Below the pieces are notes generated by a model, which saw only the letters and a list, made by a program, of their open reading frames with translations, was not told the origin of the DNA and did not search any database. From contig DKVK01000067.1 in the NCBI GenBank assembly GCA_002491165.1, positions 1-24,902 of the forward strand: DNA of 24,902 nt, written 5' to 3'. Below are positions 1 through 6,896 of the stretch, piece after piece. A program made the translations under genes and the position numbers. This DNA is from Porphyromonadaceae bacterium UBA7180 (lineage in GTDB: Bacteria; Bacteroidota; Bacteroidia; Bacteroidales; Muribaculaceae). Each line of letters starts with the position of its first letter. Within the stretch, counting starts at the first letter, position 1.

Positions 1-89
1 CAACCGTATAGGTGAGTAGTTACGTTTTACGGCAACCGGCTTAAAGGAAGTTAACTAACACTATCAATATTCACCTAATTTTACACAAA

Positions 90-647
90 ATGAGAAAGTA
101 TCTTTATCTTTCAGCTGCGGCGTTGGTAGCGCTGTTCGGCGCTTCTTGTTCACAAGAGGAAATGCCTGAAGTGCAGCCTGAAGACGGCCTTACCACTTTC
201 CGCGTAAGCATTCCGCAAGAGTCGCTGACCCGAGCATACGGCGACGGACTTACCGCCACGAAACTCTACGTGGCTATCTACGACGCCGGTAACACGTTGC
301 GTTTCAGCAACTTCTCCGGCAGTACTCTCACATCGGGTCTCGATGTTTCCGATTTTGCAACGGACGCAGCCGGTAAGATTACGGCAACCGTAAAGGTGCC
401 TCTGGTAAAGAATGCGGCATACCAGATAGTATGCTGGGCCCAGGACCCTGAGGTAACTGCTTACACCTATAACAGCACGGCCAAAAGCATCAATGTCGAT
501 TATAGCGAACTGGCCAACTACAGTGAGGGCCGCGATGCCTTCTTCGGTATCCTTGACCTTGAAAAATCAACCGGCGCCGGAGGTAACATCACCCTTACCC
601 GCGCCATGGCGCAGGTGAACATCGGGACGAACGACTATACGCAATGA
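90..647 (+). CDS. N-terminal fragment of DUF6562-like surface lipoprotein
   Basis: This is the part that would be made if the TGA at 645 is a true stop (185 residues). It starts with a lipoprotein signal: a basic start (MRK), a hydrophobic stretch and a lipobox F-G-A-S-C, with Cys20 as the lipidated residue. Acidic residues follow (S-Q-E-E), which resembles the surface-export signal of Bacteroidetes lipoproteins. The rest matches the first half of DUF6562: the strand containing C-W-A-Q-D, the S-I-N-V-D-Y-S motif, G-R-D-A-F-F and A-Q-V-N-I-G, all with counterparts in the paralogue at 6897. These families include cell-surface fimbrillin-like proteins; the binding partner is unknown. No clear Shine-Dalgarno precedes the ATG and the promoter is not recognisable in the 89 bases available. 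The fragment lacks the second half of the sandwich and is probably not functional alone. Confidence 0.75.
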   Translation: MRKYLYLSAAALVALFGASCSQEEMPEVQPEDGLTTFRVSIPQESLTRAYGDGLTATKLYVAIYDAGNTLRFSNFSGSTLTSGLDVSDFATDAAGKITATVKVPLVKNAAYQIVCWAQDPEVTAYTYNSTAKSINVDYSELANYSEGRDAFFGILDLEKSTGAGGNITLTRAMAQVNIGTNDYTQ

Positions 648-680
648 CTCAACGCAGGAGGCAGTGACGCGGGGTTCGGC

Positions 681-1796
681 ATGACTATCACCGGGGCAAG
701 CAAAACTCTCAGCCTCACCGACGGTGCGGTCACAAATGAAGTGACGGAGGCCGTCACTTATACCCCCGTCGCAGCCAAGGAGTATTCCTCTTCGAGCGAG
801 TTTAATTTCCCGCTTGCTACCGCTGAAAATCCCTATACATATCTCGCCATGGGTTATGCGCTTGTCGGCACTCAGACAGGAGGTCAGGTGAACGTAGACG
901 TAGCGCTTACCGATGCTAACGGCAACACACTCAGCACATACAATTCCGTGCCTGTGCGCATGAACTACCGCACAAATATTTACGGTCAGTTGCTCACCAA
1001 CAGCGAGCAGTTTACCGTCACCATCAATCCCGAGTGGGGCGGTTCCTTCAACCAGGATCTCGTTGTGGCAAAAAAAGGCCAGACGTTGCAGGAAATCGTA
1101 AGCTCTTACAATGGTAACAACGCCTATATCGTGCTTGACCCGGAGACGGAATATACCGTTACAGGAGTCAATTTCAAAACAGGTGCAAATTATACCTTCG
1201 ACGGAGGCGGTACAGCTACACTTAACATAGTAAGTACTCCGGCTGGCGGTGTCGGTACTGTAGTTTTAAACAATCTCAACGTTAAGTTCCCTGTAGGGAA
1301 TTACAATGGTTTCCAAGGCAATAACGTGGAATACAACAACTGTACCATTAGCGGATGTACTTTCCTTTACAGCAAGAAGACTACATTTACTGACTGCACC
1401 TTTAATCAGAACGGGGATTATTATCCTCTTTGGACATACGGAAGCGGAGATGTGACCGTTAATAAATGTATTTTCAACTGCGCAGGAAGCGCCAAGGCTA
1501 TCCTCGTGTATGGCGATACTGAAAACTTGGTATATAACATAACAGTAAACGACTGTACATTCAATTGTGCGGAGGGTTGTGCTGCAACCGACAAAGGTGC
1601 TATAGAAATACATACGGAACGCTATCCGACATATGCCGGTGCTACTGTCAAAATCAACAATACCTCGGAGATTCCCTCACAATTCGGGGGAGGCCTCTGG
1701 CGCGAATGGCACAACACGGGCGATAAACATCCCACGGACTATTGCAAGGTGATAGTCAACGGCGTGGTAGTCCAGCAAGGGCACGCCACTGAATAA
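681..1796 (+). CDS. C-terminal fragment: end of DUF6562 plus right-handed beta-helix region
   Basis: The first residues up to about 115 of this fragment complete the DUF6562 fold, including V-P-V-R-M-N-Y-R-T-N-I-Y-G, which matches V-P-L-C-S-N-K-R-T-N-I-Y-G in the paralogue at 6897. From about nucleotide 1075 to 1790 the sequence changes to short strands ending in Asn/Cys/Thr turns (N-N-C-T-I-S-G-C-T-F, T-D-C-T-F-N-Q-N, N-K-C-I-F-N-C, N-D-C-T-F-N-C). That is the pattern of a right-handed parallel beta-helix of the pectate-lyase-like class. The helix part is AT-richer than the DUF6562 part, so it may have been added by domain shuffling. The fragment has no signal sequence, and the ATG at 681 lies inside the parent frame, so independent translation is doubtful. 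Which ligand the helix binds cannot be told. Confidence 0.6.
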   Translation: MTITGASKTLSLTDGAVTNEVTEAVTYTPVAAKEYSSSSEFNFPLATAENPYTYLAMGYALVGTQTGGQVNVDVALTDANGNTLSTYNSVPVRMNYRTNIYGQLLTNSEQFTVTINPEWGGSFNQDLVVAKKGQTLQEIVSSYNGNNAYIVLDPETEYTVTGVNFKTGANYTFDGGGTATLNIVSTPAGGVGTVVLNNLNVKFPVGNYNGFQGNNVEYNNCTISGCTFLYSKKTTFTDCTFNQNGDYYPLWTYGSGDVTVNKCIFNCAGSAKAILVYGDTENLVYNITVNDCTFNCAEGCAATDKGAIEIHTERYPTYAGATVKINNTSEIPSQFGGGLWREWHNTGDKHPTDYCKVIVNGVVVQQGHATE

Positions 1797-1830
1797 TCCA
1801 ATAAAATAAGAAATTTCTTCGTAATATCAG

Positions 1831-1860
1831 GAGCGTCGGTTTGTACAGCCGGCGCTCTTT
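1831..1860 (+). terminator. Terminator after the DUF6562 gene
   Basis: A 9-bp stem (GAGCGTCGG with CCGGCGCTC, one G-T pair) encloses a 9-base loop and is followed by a short T run. It lies 35 bases after the stop codon at 1796. Confidence 0.65.
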
Positions 1861-2033
1861 CAGTACACTTTACACATAAAAAACTGCACTCATTTCGACC
1901 AAAATGATTTACACGGCGGTAATGATTCTCCAATGGACATAGATATCATGCCCCCCCTACGCCGTAATTCTCGGCGTCCCTAATCTCCCCGATGGCCTCC
2001 GAGCATTTCAAACGGCGATGTACATTTAAAATG

Positions 2034-2120
2034 GAGCGCAGGCCTCCCGGTCTGCGAAAATCGAACTTATCTCCTCTACAATTAACGCGCTTCTTTCCGC
2101 AGGCCGGGAGGCCTGCGCTC
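2034..2120. repeat. Large intergenic inverted repeat, 23-bp arms
   Basis: The left arm is 2034-2056 and the right arm 2098-2120, separated by 41 bases. They are reverse complements except for one position (T in the left arm against C expected, a G-T pair in RNA). The arms are GC-rich (core GGCCTCCCGG). The outer end, AGGCCTGCGCTCYAT, recurs at 17161-17175, which suggests a dispersed repeat family and not only a terminator. It lacks a T run tight against the stem, and gdhA and the DUF6562 gene each have another terminator nearby. Confidence 0.75.
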
Positions 2121-2221
2121 TATATATTTTTGCGCTTGTGCCCCACTGTAATGGATTCCTCCGCTCCTTAAGGTGGTGAACTTGGGGCTTTTGGCCAATT
2201 TGTCACTGTCAAAGGTTAAAG

Positions 2222-2256
2222 AATAAAAAGGGGAGCGCGAAGCAAGTCGCACTCCC
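2222..2256 (-). terminator. gdhA terminator
   Basis: Read on the minus strand, a 10-bp stem (GGGAGTGCGA with TCGCGCTCCC, one G-T pair) and a 6-base loop are followed by CTTTTTATTC. This is a standard intrinsic terminator about 35 bases after the gdhA stop. Confidence 0.85.
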
Positions 2257-2290
2257 GTTCTTATTTTGATAAATGAATGACGTCTGATTA

Positions 2291-3628
2291 TTAGATGATG
2301 CCCTGAGCGAGCATAGCGTCGGCAACCTTCATGAAGCCGGCGATGTTGGCACCCTTCATGTAGTTGATGTAGCCGTCGGGCTGAATACCATACTTCACGC
2401 AGTTTTCGTGGATGTCGGCCATGATAGTGTGGAGACGGTCGTCAACCTCTTTGGCAGACCACTGGAGGTGTTCGGCGTCCTGAGACATTTCGAGACCGGA
2501 AACGGCCACACCACCTGCGTTGACAGCCTTACCGGGAGCGTAGGGAACTTTAGCGGCGAGGAAAGCGTCGATAGCTTCGGCCTGGCAACCCATGTTCGAT
2601 ACTTCGGCAACCATCATAACCTTGTTTTCGATGAGTTTTTTGGCGTCTTCGGGACCAACTTCGTTCTGGGTGGCGCAGGGAAGAGCGATGTCAACTTTCT
2701 GTTCCCAGGGTTTGCGGCCGGCGAAGAACTGTGAGCCTGCGAACTTGTCGGCGTAGGGAGCAACGATGTCATTGCCGGAAGCGCGGAGTTCGAGCATGTA
2801 GGCAATCTTCTCAGCGTCGAGACCTGCGGGGTCGTAGATGTAACCGTCGGGGCCGGAGATTGTGACAACCTTACCACCGAGTTCGGTAGCTTTGGTAGCA
2901 GCACCCCAAGCTACGTTACCGAAGCCGGAGATAGCGATAGTTTTGCCCTTGATGTCGGTGCCGAGGTCTTTGAGCATGTGCTCTACGAAGTAGAGAGCGC
3001 CGAAACCTGTAGCCTCGGGACGGATACGGCTACCACCGAAGGAAAGACCCTTGCCGGTGAATGTGCCTGTGTTTTCGCGGGCGAGTTTTTTGTACATACC
3101 GTACATGTAGCCAACTTCGCGGCCACCTACGCCTATGTCACCTGCGGGGACGTCGCGGTCCGGGCCGAGGTTGCGCCAGAGTTCCATTACGAAAGCCTGG
3201 CAGAAACGCATGATTTCAGCGTCGCTCTTGCCGCGCGGCGAGAAGTCTGAACCACCTTTGCCACCACCCATGGGGAGTGTTGTGAGGGCGTTTTTGAATG
3301 TCTGCTCGAAACCGAGGAATTTGAGGATCGAAAGGTTTACAGAAGCGTGGAAGCGGATACCGCCTTTGTACGGGCCGATGGCGTTGTTGAACTGTACGCG
3401 ATAGCCGATGTTGTTCTGAACTTCACCTTTGTCGTCAACCCAAGTTACGCGGAATGTGAAGATGCGGTCCGGTTCAACCATGCGCTCGATGATGCGTGCT
3501 TTCTCGAACTCGGGGTGCTGGTTGTAAACGTCTTCTACGCAGAGGAGAACTTCTTTCACTGCCTGGAGAAATTCTTTTTCACCCGGGTGTTTAGCTTCAA
3601 GGTTAGCTAAGATTTCTTGAATGTTCAT
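2291..3628 (-). CDS. gdhA: Glutamate dehydrogenase (hexameric, NADP-type)
   Basis: It catalyses reductive amination of 2-oxoglutarate with ammonia to L-glutamate, the main ammonia-assimilation reaction in many Bacteroidales. At 445 residues it has the length of the hexameric small-subunit family. Visible signatures are P-Y-K-G-G-I-R-F with Lys88, G-G-G-K-G-G-S-D with the catalytic Lys124, P-A-G-D-I-G with the catalytic Asp164, and the dinucleotide-binding G-F-G-N-V-A at 235-240. All fall within one residue of the numbering known from the Clostridium symbiosum enzyme. Cofactor preference cannot be read with certainty; the NADP-type name follows the subfamily. It is monocistronic, with its own promoter at 3783-3814, a leader of roughly 150 bases and a strong terminator. 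The long leader could carry regulation, but no known motif was recognised. Confidence 0.97.
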   Translation of the reverse strand: MNIQEILANLEAKHPGEKEFLQAVKEVLLCVEDVYNQHPEFEKARIIERMVEPDRIFTFRVTWVDDKGEVQNNIGYRVQFNNAIGPYKGGIRFHASVNLSILKFLGFEQTFKNALTTLPMGGGKGGSDFSPRGKSDAEIMRFCQAFVMELWRNLGPDRDVPAGDIGVGGREVGYMYGMYKKLARENTGTFTGKGLSFGGSRIRPEATGFGALYFVEHMLKDLGTDIKGKTIAISGFGNVAWGAATKATELGGKVVTISGPDGYIYDPAGLDAEKIAYMLELRASGNDIVAPYADKFAGSQFFAGRKPWEQKVDIALPCATQNEVGPEDAKKLIENKVMMVAEVSNMGCQAEAIDAFLAAKVPYAPGKAVNAGGVAVSGLEMSQDAEHLQWSAKEVDDRLHTIMADIHENCVKYGIQPDGYINYMKGANIAGFMKVADAMLAQGII

Positions 3629-3782
3629 GTTTTCAGTTTAGATTTTTGGGTTAAGGCTCCCGTGGTGACAAACTGTGTCGGCCGCCGCGGAGGCTTTTAT
3701 TGGTTTGTTTGTTATTATCTTGTTTTTGAGCTGTATACCGCGGCTCTGCGGCGAGCGCTACGGTTGCTTTTCAAATCCGTTG

Positions 3783-3814
3783 CAAAAGTACAATCTTTTT
3801 GTTAGATAAGCAAA
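3783..3814 (-). promoter_or_regulatory. gdhA promoter, Bacteroidetes -33/-7 type
   Basis: On the minus strand TTTG (3814-3811) is followed after exactly 20 bases by TACTTTTG (3790-3783), matching the TTTG/N19-21/TAnnTTTG consensus. Transcription would start near 3776, giving a leader of about 150 bases before the ATG at 3628. Confidence 0.8.
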
Positions 3815-3914
3815 ATAAAAAGGGTAAAAAATTGTGAAAATTTTTCGCCCTGCCGAAAGTGGTGGAAATATGCCCGTGGAAGCTCCGCCGATATGTTCCA
3901 TAACATGTTTTCAC

Positions 3915-3956
3915 GATGTCTTAAACCTATATACAGATGTCTTAAACCTATATACA
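3915..3956. repeat. Two perfect tandem copies of a 21-bp unit
   Basis: The unit at 3915-3935 is repeated without change at 3936-3956, directly adjacent. Its core is TCTTAAACCTATATACA. The 21-bp period equals two helical turns, so both copies face the same side of the DNA. It lies between the gdhA promoter and the OmpA-gene terminator, with no gene overlapping. Confidence 0.9.
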
Positions 3957-3986
3957 AAGGTATGCTTCGGTATATAATATAAAGGT

Positions 3987-4019
3987 AGCCCCCGGGAGCA
4001 GTTGGATGTCCCGGGGGCT
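3987..4019 (-). terminator. Terminator hairpin after the OmpA-family gene
   Basis: A perfect 11-bp GC-rich stem (AGCCCCCGGGA with TCCCGGGGGCT) with an 11-base loop lies about 105 bases beyond the stop at 4126. On the minus strand it is followed by TACCTTTATAT, a poor T run, so termination strength is uncertain. Confidence 0.6.
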
Positions 4020-4125
4020 TTGGTAAGGTCTATGATAGGATAACTTACTTTTGGTTTCGGTTATGAATGTCGATTATCGGCGAGGTGTGCAAAGAGGGTG
4101 AGGGGAGAGGTGTGAGGGGCGTTCG

Positions 4126-5388
4126 TTACTTTTGGGTGAAGATTACGATACGGTTCCAGTCGTTGGTGCTGTAGGGCTGGACATCCGAGCCGTCGTATTT
4201 GACGGTGAGGCGGTCGCGGGAGATGCCGTAAGTGTTGACCAGTGCGTTGCAGACGGCTTCGGCGCGGCGCTGCGAGAGGGCCATGTTGTATTCCGAAGTA
4301 CCGGTGTCGCGGTCGGCGTAACCGACGATTGTGACTTTTTCTTTGGGGTTGGCCTTCATCCATTCGGCCATGTTGTAGATGTTAACCTCTTCGGTCGGCA
4401 TGATTTCATCGCTGTCGATGGTGAAGCGTACAGTAGTCATGAGAGGAGCGTTCACGCAGTCTTTCTGAACGGTAGCTTCGGGGCATGGGAGCTGGGAGTT
4501 GAGGTTGTTGATTGCGGCGTCGGCGGCGAGGAGCTGGCCGCGGAGGTCGTTTATCTGGTTGTTGGCGGCGGCGAGCTGTGTCATGTAGTCGCAGTCGTTG
4601 AATTTACCGAACTGACGGCCGCCGAAGTTGATGTTGAAACCGCCGATGCACTGTACGTTGGCCTCAATGGGGTCGCCGTAAGAGCAGAGGTTCCAGTTGT
4701 CGCCGTAGAATGTGGAGCGTGCTTCAGCGAAGAAGTCTACATATTTGCAGAGGCGGAAGCGGAACTGGAGACCTGCGGTAACGGGGAGTGTCCAGCTTTC
4801 ATCCTTGAGGCCTTTGTCGCCTTTGCCGTTGATGTTTGTGGCAGCTGCGAAGTTGCCGTTGCGGTCGTGGATGCGCCATGTGTAGTCGCCGCCGAGACCT
4901 ACGAAGGGTATGATCGAGAATACGCGGTTTTCGTTAACTCCGCCGATGGAGTTGAACATATCCCACATAAGTTCTGCGTTCAGGTTTACGTGTTTAGCCT
5001 TTGTCCAGCCGTTGTCGGGCTGTTCGTTGGTGGGATTGTCCCAGTGGAGGGCACCTCCGATTGCGTTGATACGGAATCCGAGATAGGGGGAGAACCAGCG
5101 GCCGAAGCCGAAGTTGTAGACAGTCGTCATGCGTTTGTGGTTCACGGCTTTGCCTGAATCCTTGTCACCGACGCCGCGTTCTACGAACGGTTGGTTGATA
5201 CCTGCGCCGAGCTGGATGAACCAGTTGTTGCGCCAGTTGCTGTAATAATGTGTGGTATTGTCGCAGTTGAACTCGGTGACCGAGACACTCTCTTCTACGA
5301 CTTCCTGTGCGTTGGCTGTAGCGCTGCCGGCCATGAAGCTACCGGCCACTGCCAATACTGATAAGTAGTAAAGATTTTTAGCTTTCAT
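4126..5388 (-). CDS. OmpA-family outer-membrane porin (OprF-like)
   Basis: The 420-residue protein has a Sec signal with a likely cut after A-N-A (residue 27). About 230 residues of alternating aromatic-rich strands follow (W-F-I-Q-L-G-A-G, W-F-S-P-Y-L-G-F-R), as in an eight-strand barrel. A short Asn/Gln/Leu heptad-like linker comes next, then a C-terminal OmpA peptidoglycan-binding domain from about residue 315. That domain shows I-V-G-Y-A-D-R-D-T-G and N-M-A-L-S-Q-R-R-A-E-A-V, matching the N-x-x-L-S-x-x-R-A-x-x-V signature with its diaminopimelate-binding Asp and Arg. It should anchor the outer membrane to the cell wall. It is monocistronic and diverges from the DUF4384 gene. A possible -7 box, TATATTCG (7 of 8 consensus positions), lies at 5487-5480 but no clear -33 was found. 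Confidence 0.93.
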   Translation of the reverse strand: MKAKNLYYLSVLAVAGSFMAGSATANAQEVVEESVSVTEFNCDNTTHYYSNWRNNWFIQLGAGINQPFVERGVGDKDSGKAVNHKRMTTVYNFGFGRWFSPYLGFRINAIGGALHWDNPTNEQPDNGWTKAKHVNLNAELMWDMFNSIGGVNENRVFSIIPFVGLGGDYTWRIHDRNGNFAAATNINGKGDKGLKDESWTLPVTAGLQFRFRLCKYVDFFAEARSTFYGDNWNLCSYGDPIEANVQCIGGFNINFGGRQFGKFNDCDYMTQLAAANNQINDLRGQLLAADAAINNLNSQLPCPEATVQKDCVNAPLMTTVRFTIDSDEIMPTEEVNIYNMAEWMKANPKEKVTIVGYADRDTGTSEYNMALSQRRAEAVCNALVNTYGISRDRLTVKYDGSDVQPYSTNDWNRIVIFTQK

Positions 5389-5661
5389 AATAACTAAGTT
5401 TAGTTTATTTAGTAATTCATTTTCCTTATTAACGCAGTGGTTGAGGTTTGGTTCAGTGAAATGGGTTGAATAATGCCTGCGAATATAGTCTTATTCCATT
5501 AGTTTAATCATGGAGTCTTATCCTAAGTCGCTGATTTGTAATTTGATAGTGTTGATTGTCCTTATCCGTTAACTTTTGTTTGCTAAATTATGTGGGAATT
5601 GCATTCCTTTCACTTCGGTAAATAAATCCGTATATGGCAGCGGGGCTGTTGTGCGTCGTAC

Positions 5662-5677
5662 ATATATAATTATATAT
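5662..5677. promoter_or_regulatory. 16-bp perfect AT palindrome, possible operator or UP element
   Basis: ATATATAATTATATAT is self-complementary over all 16 bases. It lies 26 bases upstream of the -33 element of the DUF4384 promoter. Made only of A and T, it could occur by chance in such DNA. Confidence 0.3.
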
Positions 5678-5703
5678 AATAAGGTGAAAAAAGTATTGTG
5701 AAG

Positions 5704-5735
5704 TTTGGCGATTAGGTTGCGATTTCTTAACTTTG
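5704..5735 (+). promoter_or_regulatory. Promoter of the DUF4384 gene
   Basis: TTTG at 5704-5707, 20 bases, then TAACTTTG at 5728-5735: a full match to the Bacteroidetes consensus. The start codon at 5771 gives a leader of only about 30 bases. Confidence 0.85.
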
Positions 5736-5770
5736 TGGAAAATTTCAACCGCAAGTAAAATTAGTTAGTT

Positions 5771-6634
5771 ATGAGAAAAGTATTGCTATTGCTTTTGAGC
5801 GTGATGGTGAGCGCGGCGGCGTGGTGCCAGCGCGAGCAGAAAGTGCAGGTGACAGAGACGATGCAAGTTCCGGGCCACATGTCTATGGACCGCGCCCGCG
5901 CTGAGCTGATGGAGAAGGCGATGCTGCGGGGTGTGGAGCAGGCGTTCGGAACGCGTGTAGCCGTAGAAAGGAGAGGCACTTCCGAGACCCGCAACGGAGG
6001 CGCGAGCAAGGAAACCTACGCCTCCGGGTCGTCGGAATCGCTTGCCGGCGAGTGGCTGAGAACCGACAAGGCCGATTTTACCACTGACGGCGAGTGGCTG
6101 ACGCTGCATCTAAGCGGCGTGGTGCGCGAGTTCCCGGATGGACGGAATACGCCCAAAGTGCGCTGTATGCGCAATTCAAAGGAGTCGCGGCTGCATGAAA
6201 CCAATTTTGTGGACAGCGAAAAGATGTGGCTCTATTTCCGCAGTGAGCTGCCCGGTTATGTGTCCATTTATCTCCTTGATGAGAACAGGAAGGCCAACAT
6301 TATTGTGCCTTACAGCGGGGACAGCAACTTGTATCGGGTAGAGGCCAATAAGGATTATGCCTTTGTGGATGACGGTGATAAGAACAATACTTTGTATAAT
6401 AGCATAATATTGAATGCGCCGGAACATCTGGTGGTGAACCATGTATATGTGATGTTTTCGCCCCACGCGTTCGGCAGTATTTCCACCAATCCGGGTCAAA
6501 GCGACATCAAGTCGGGAAACTATCTTCCGCGAAATTGCAGCGATAAGGAGTTCCTGAAATGGCTGTCGCAGCGGCGCGTGGCCGACCGCGATATGAGCGT
6601 AGTAGATTTCCCGATTTTCATCGACGCCAAGTGA
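5771..6634 (+). CDS. Secreted DUF4384-domain protein
   Basis: The 287-residue protein begins with a Sec signal (MRKVLLLLLSVMVSAAAWC, then Q-R-E-Q). The residue before the likely cut is Cys19, but the context A-A-W-C is not a good lipobox. An alpha/beta segment follows (residues 25-60, with M-D-R-A-R-A-E-L-M-E-K-A), then a low-complexity Gly/Ser/Thr stretch. From about residue 153 comes the DUF4384 core, W-L-Y-F-R-S-E-L-P-G-Y-V-S-I-Y-L-L-D followed by I-V-P-Y-S-G-D. DUF4384 domains occur in envelope and secretion-associated proteins; no reaction is established. The gene stands alone, has its own strong promoter, and diverges from the OmpA-family gene. The N-terminal part could not be assigned to a family. 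Confidence 0.85.
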   Translation: MRKVLLLLLSVMVSAAAWCQREQKVQVTETMQVPGHMSMDRARAELMEKAMLRGVEQAFGTRVAVERRGTSETRNGGASKETYASGSSESLAGEWLRTDKADFTTDGEWLTLHLSGVVREFPDGRNTPKVRCMRNSKESRLHETNFVDSEKMWLYFRSELPGYVSIYLLDENRKANIIVPYSGDSNLYRVEANKDYAFVDDGDKNNTLYNSIILNAPEHLVVNHVYVMFSPHAFGSISTNPGQSDIKSGNYLPRNCSDKEFLKWLSQRRVADRDMSVVDFPIFIDAK

Positions 6635-6736
6635 TGCGGACCATGCTTCAGGCGAGGAGAGGATGCCCGGCGACCTCCCGGCTTTAGTGTGAAATAATAA
6701 AAATCGTAAGATAAAAATAAAAAAATCGGGTGAAAG

Positions 6737-6767
6737 TTGGTAAAATCAACATTTATCGCTAACTTTG
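6737..6767 (+). promoter_or_regulatory. Promoter of the second DUF6562 lipoprotein gene
   Basis: TTG at 6737-6739 and TAACTTTG at 6760-6767 are separated by 20 bases. Transcription would begin near 6774, leaving a leader of about 120 bases that contains the hairpin at 6850-6866. Confidence 0.8.
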
Positions 6768-6849
6768 CAGTCGCCGAAGCGTTTCTATAACTGAATGTCC
6801 GCGGGTAGCGGGCTGATCCACATAAAATGAAATTGCAATAAGCGCACCC

Positions 6850-6866
6850 GCTGCCACAGTGGCAGC
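6850..6866 (+). other. Small perfect hairpin in the leader of the DUF6562 gene
   Basis: GCTGCCA, loop CAG, TGGCAGC: a perfect 7-bp stem with a 3-base loop, ending 30 bases before the ATG. There is no T run, so it is not a terminator. It may shape the leader RNA or be a protein-binding palindrome. Confidence 0.45.
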
Positions 6867-6896
6867 ATACGGTCCAAAAACACAAAAGGTAATACA

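Larger units (their letters stand above)
90..1796 (+). pseudogene. DUF6562/fimbrillin-like lipoprotein with beta-helix C-terminus, split by an in-frame TGA
   Basis: Positions 90-647 and 681-1796 are in the same reading frame. The only interruption is a TGA at 645-647, after the codons for N-D-Y-T-Q. The frame stays open through the stop (L-N-A-G-G-S-D-A-G-F-G before the next ATG) and the protein similarity carries across it. The same region of the intact paralogue at 6897-7871 (A-Q-V-N-V-G, then a linker, then a T-L-T-D strand) aligns on both sides of the TGA. Read through, the product would be about 568 residues: lipoprotein signal, DUF6562-like beta-sandwich and a C-terminal parallel beta-helix. 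The simplest reading is one nonsense mutation (for example TGG or CGA to TGA) or a base error. Stop recoding is unlikely because TGA ends several other genes here. Confidence 0.72.
1797..2290. other. Intergenic region between the DUF6562 gene and gdhA
   Basis: This 494-base stretch has no convincing gene. It holds the plus-strand terminator at 1831-1860, a weak 6-bp hairpin at 1959-1977, the large inverted repeat at 2034-2120 and the gdhA terminator at 2222-2256. The two flanking genes converge on it. Confidence 0.6.
3629..4125. other. Intergenic region between gdhA and the OmpA-family gene
   Basis: No gene is supported in these 497 bases. From left to right it holds the gdhA leader, the gdhA promoter (3783-3814), an AT-rich stretch, a tandem 21-bp duplication (3915-3956) and the terminator hairpin of the OmpA-family gene (3987-4019). 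Confidence 0.6.
5389..5770. other. Divergent intergenic region, OmpA gene / DUF4384 gene
   Basis: These 382 AT-rich bases hold no gene. They must contain both divergent promoters; only the plus-strand one (5704-5735) is clear. A perfect 16-bp AT palindrome sits at 5662-5677. Confidence 0.6.

Noticed and set aside
645..647. TGA read as selenocysteine or tryptophan
   Set aside because: TGA is the normal stop of the DUF4384, DUF4922, panC, WG-repeat and starch-synthase-like genes here. TGG is used for Trp, and no redox motif or selenocysteine-insertion hairpin is evident next to it.
1959..1977. Second terminator in the gap after the first gene
   Set aside because: Only a 6-bp stem with no T run.
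4132..5157. Plus-strand open frame of 341 codons
   Set aside because: It is antisense to the OmpA-family gene. The product is dominated by Val, Ala, Glu and Gly with no domain; the minus-strand protein has signal peptide and OmpA motifs.
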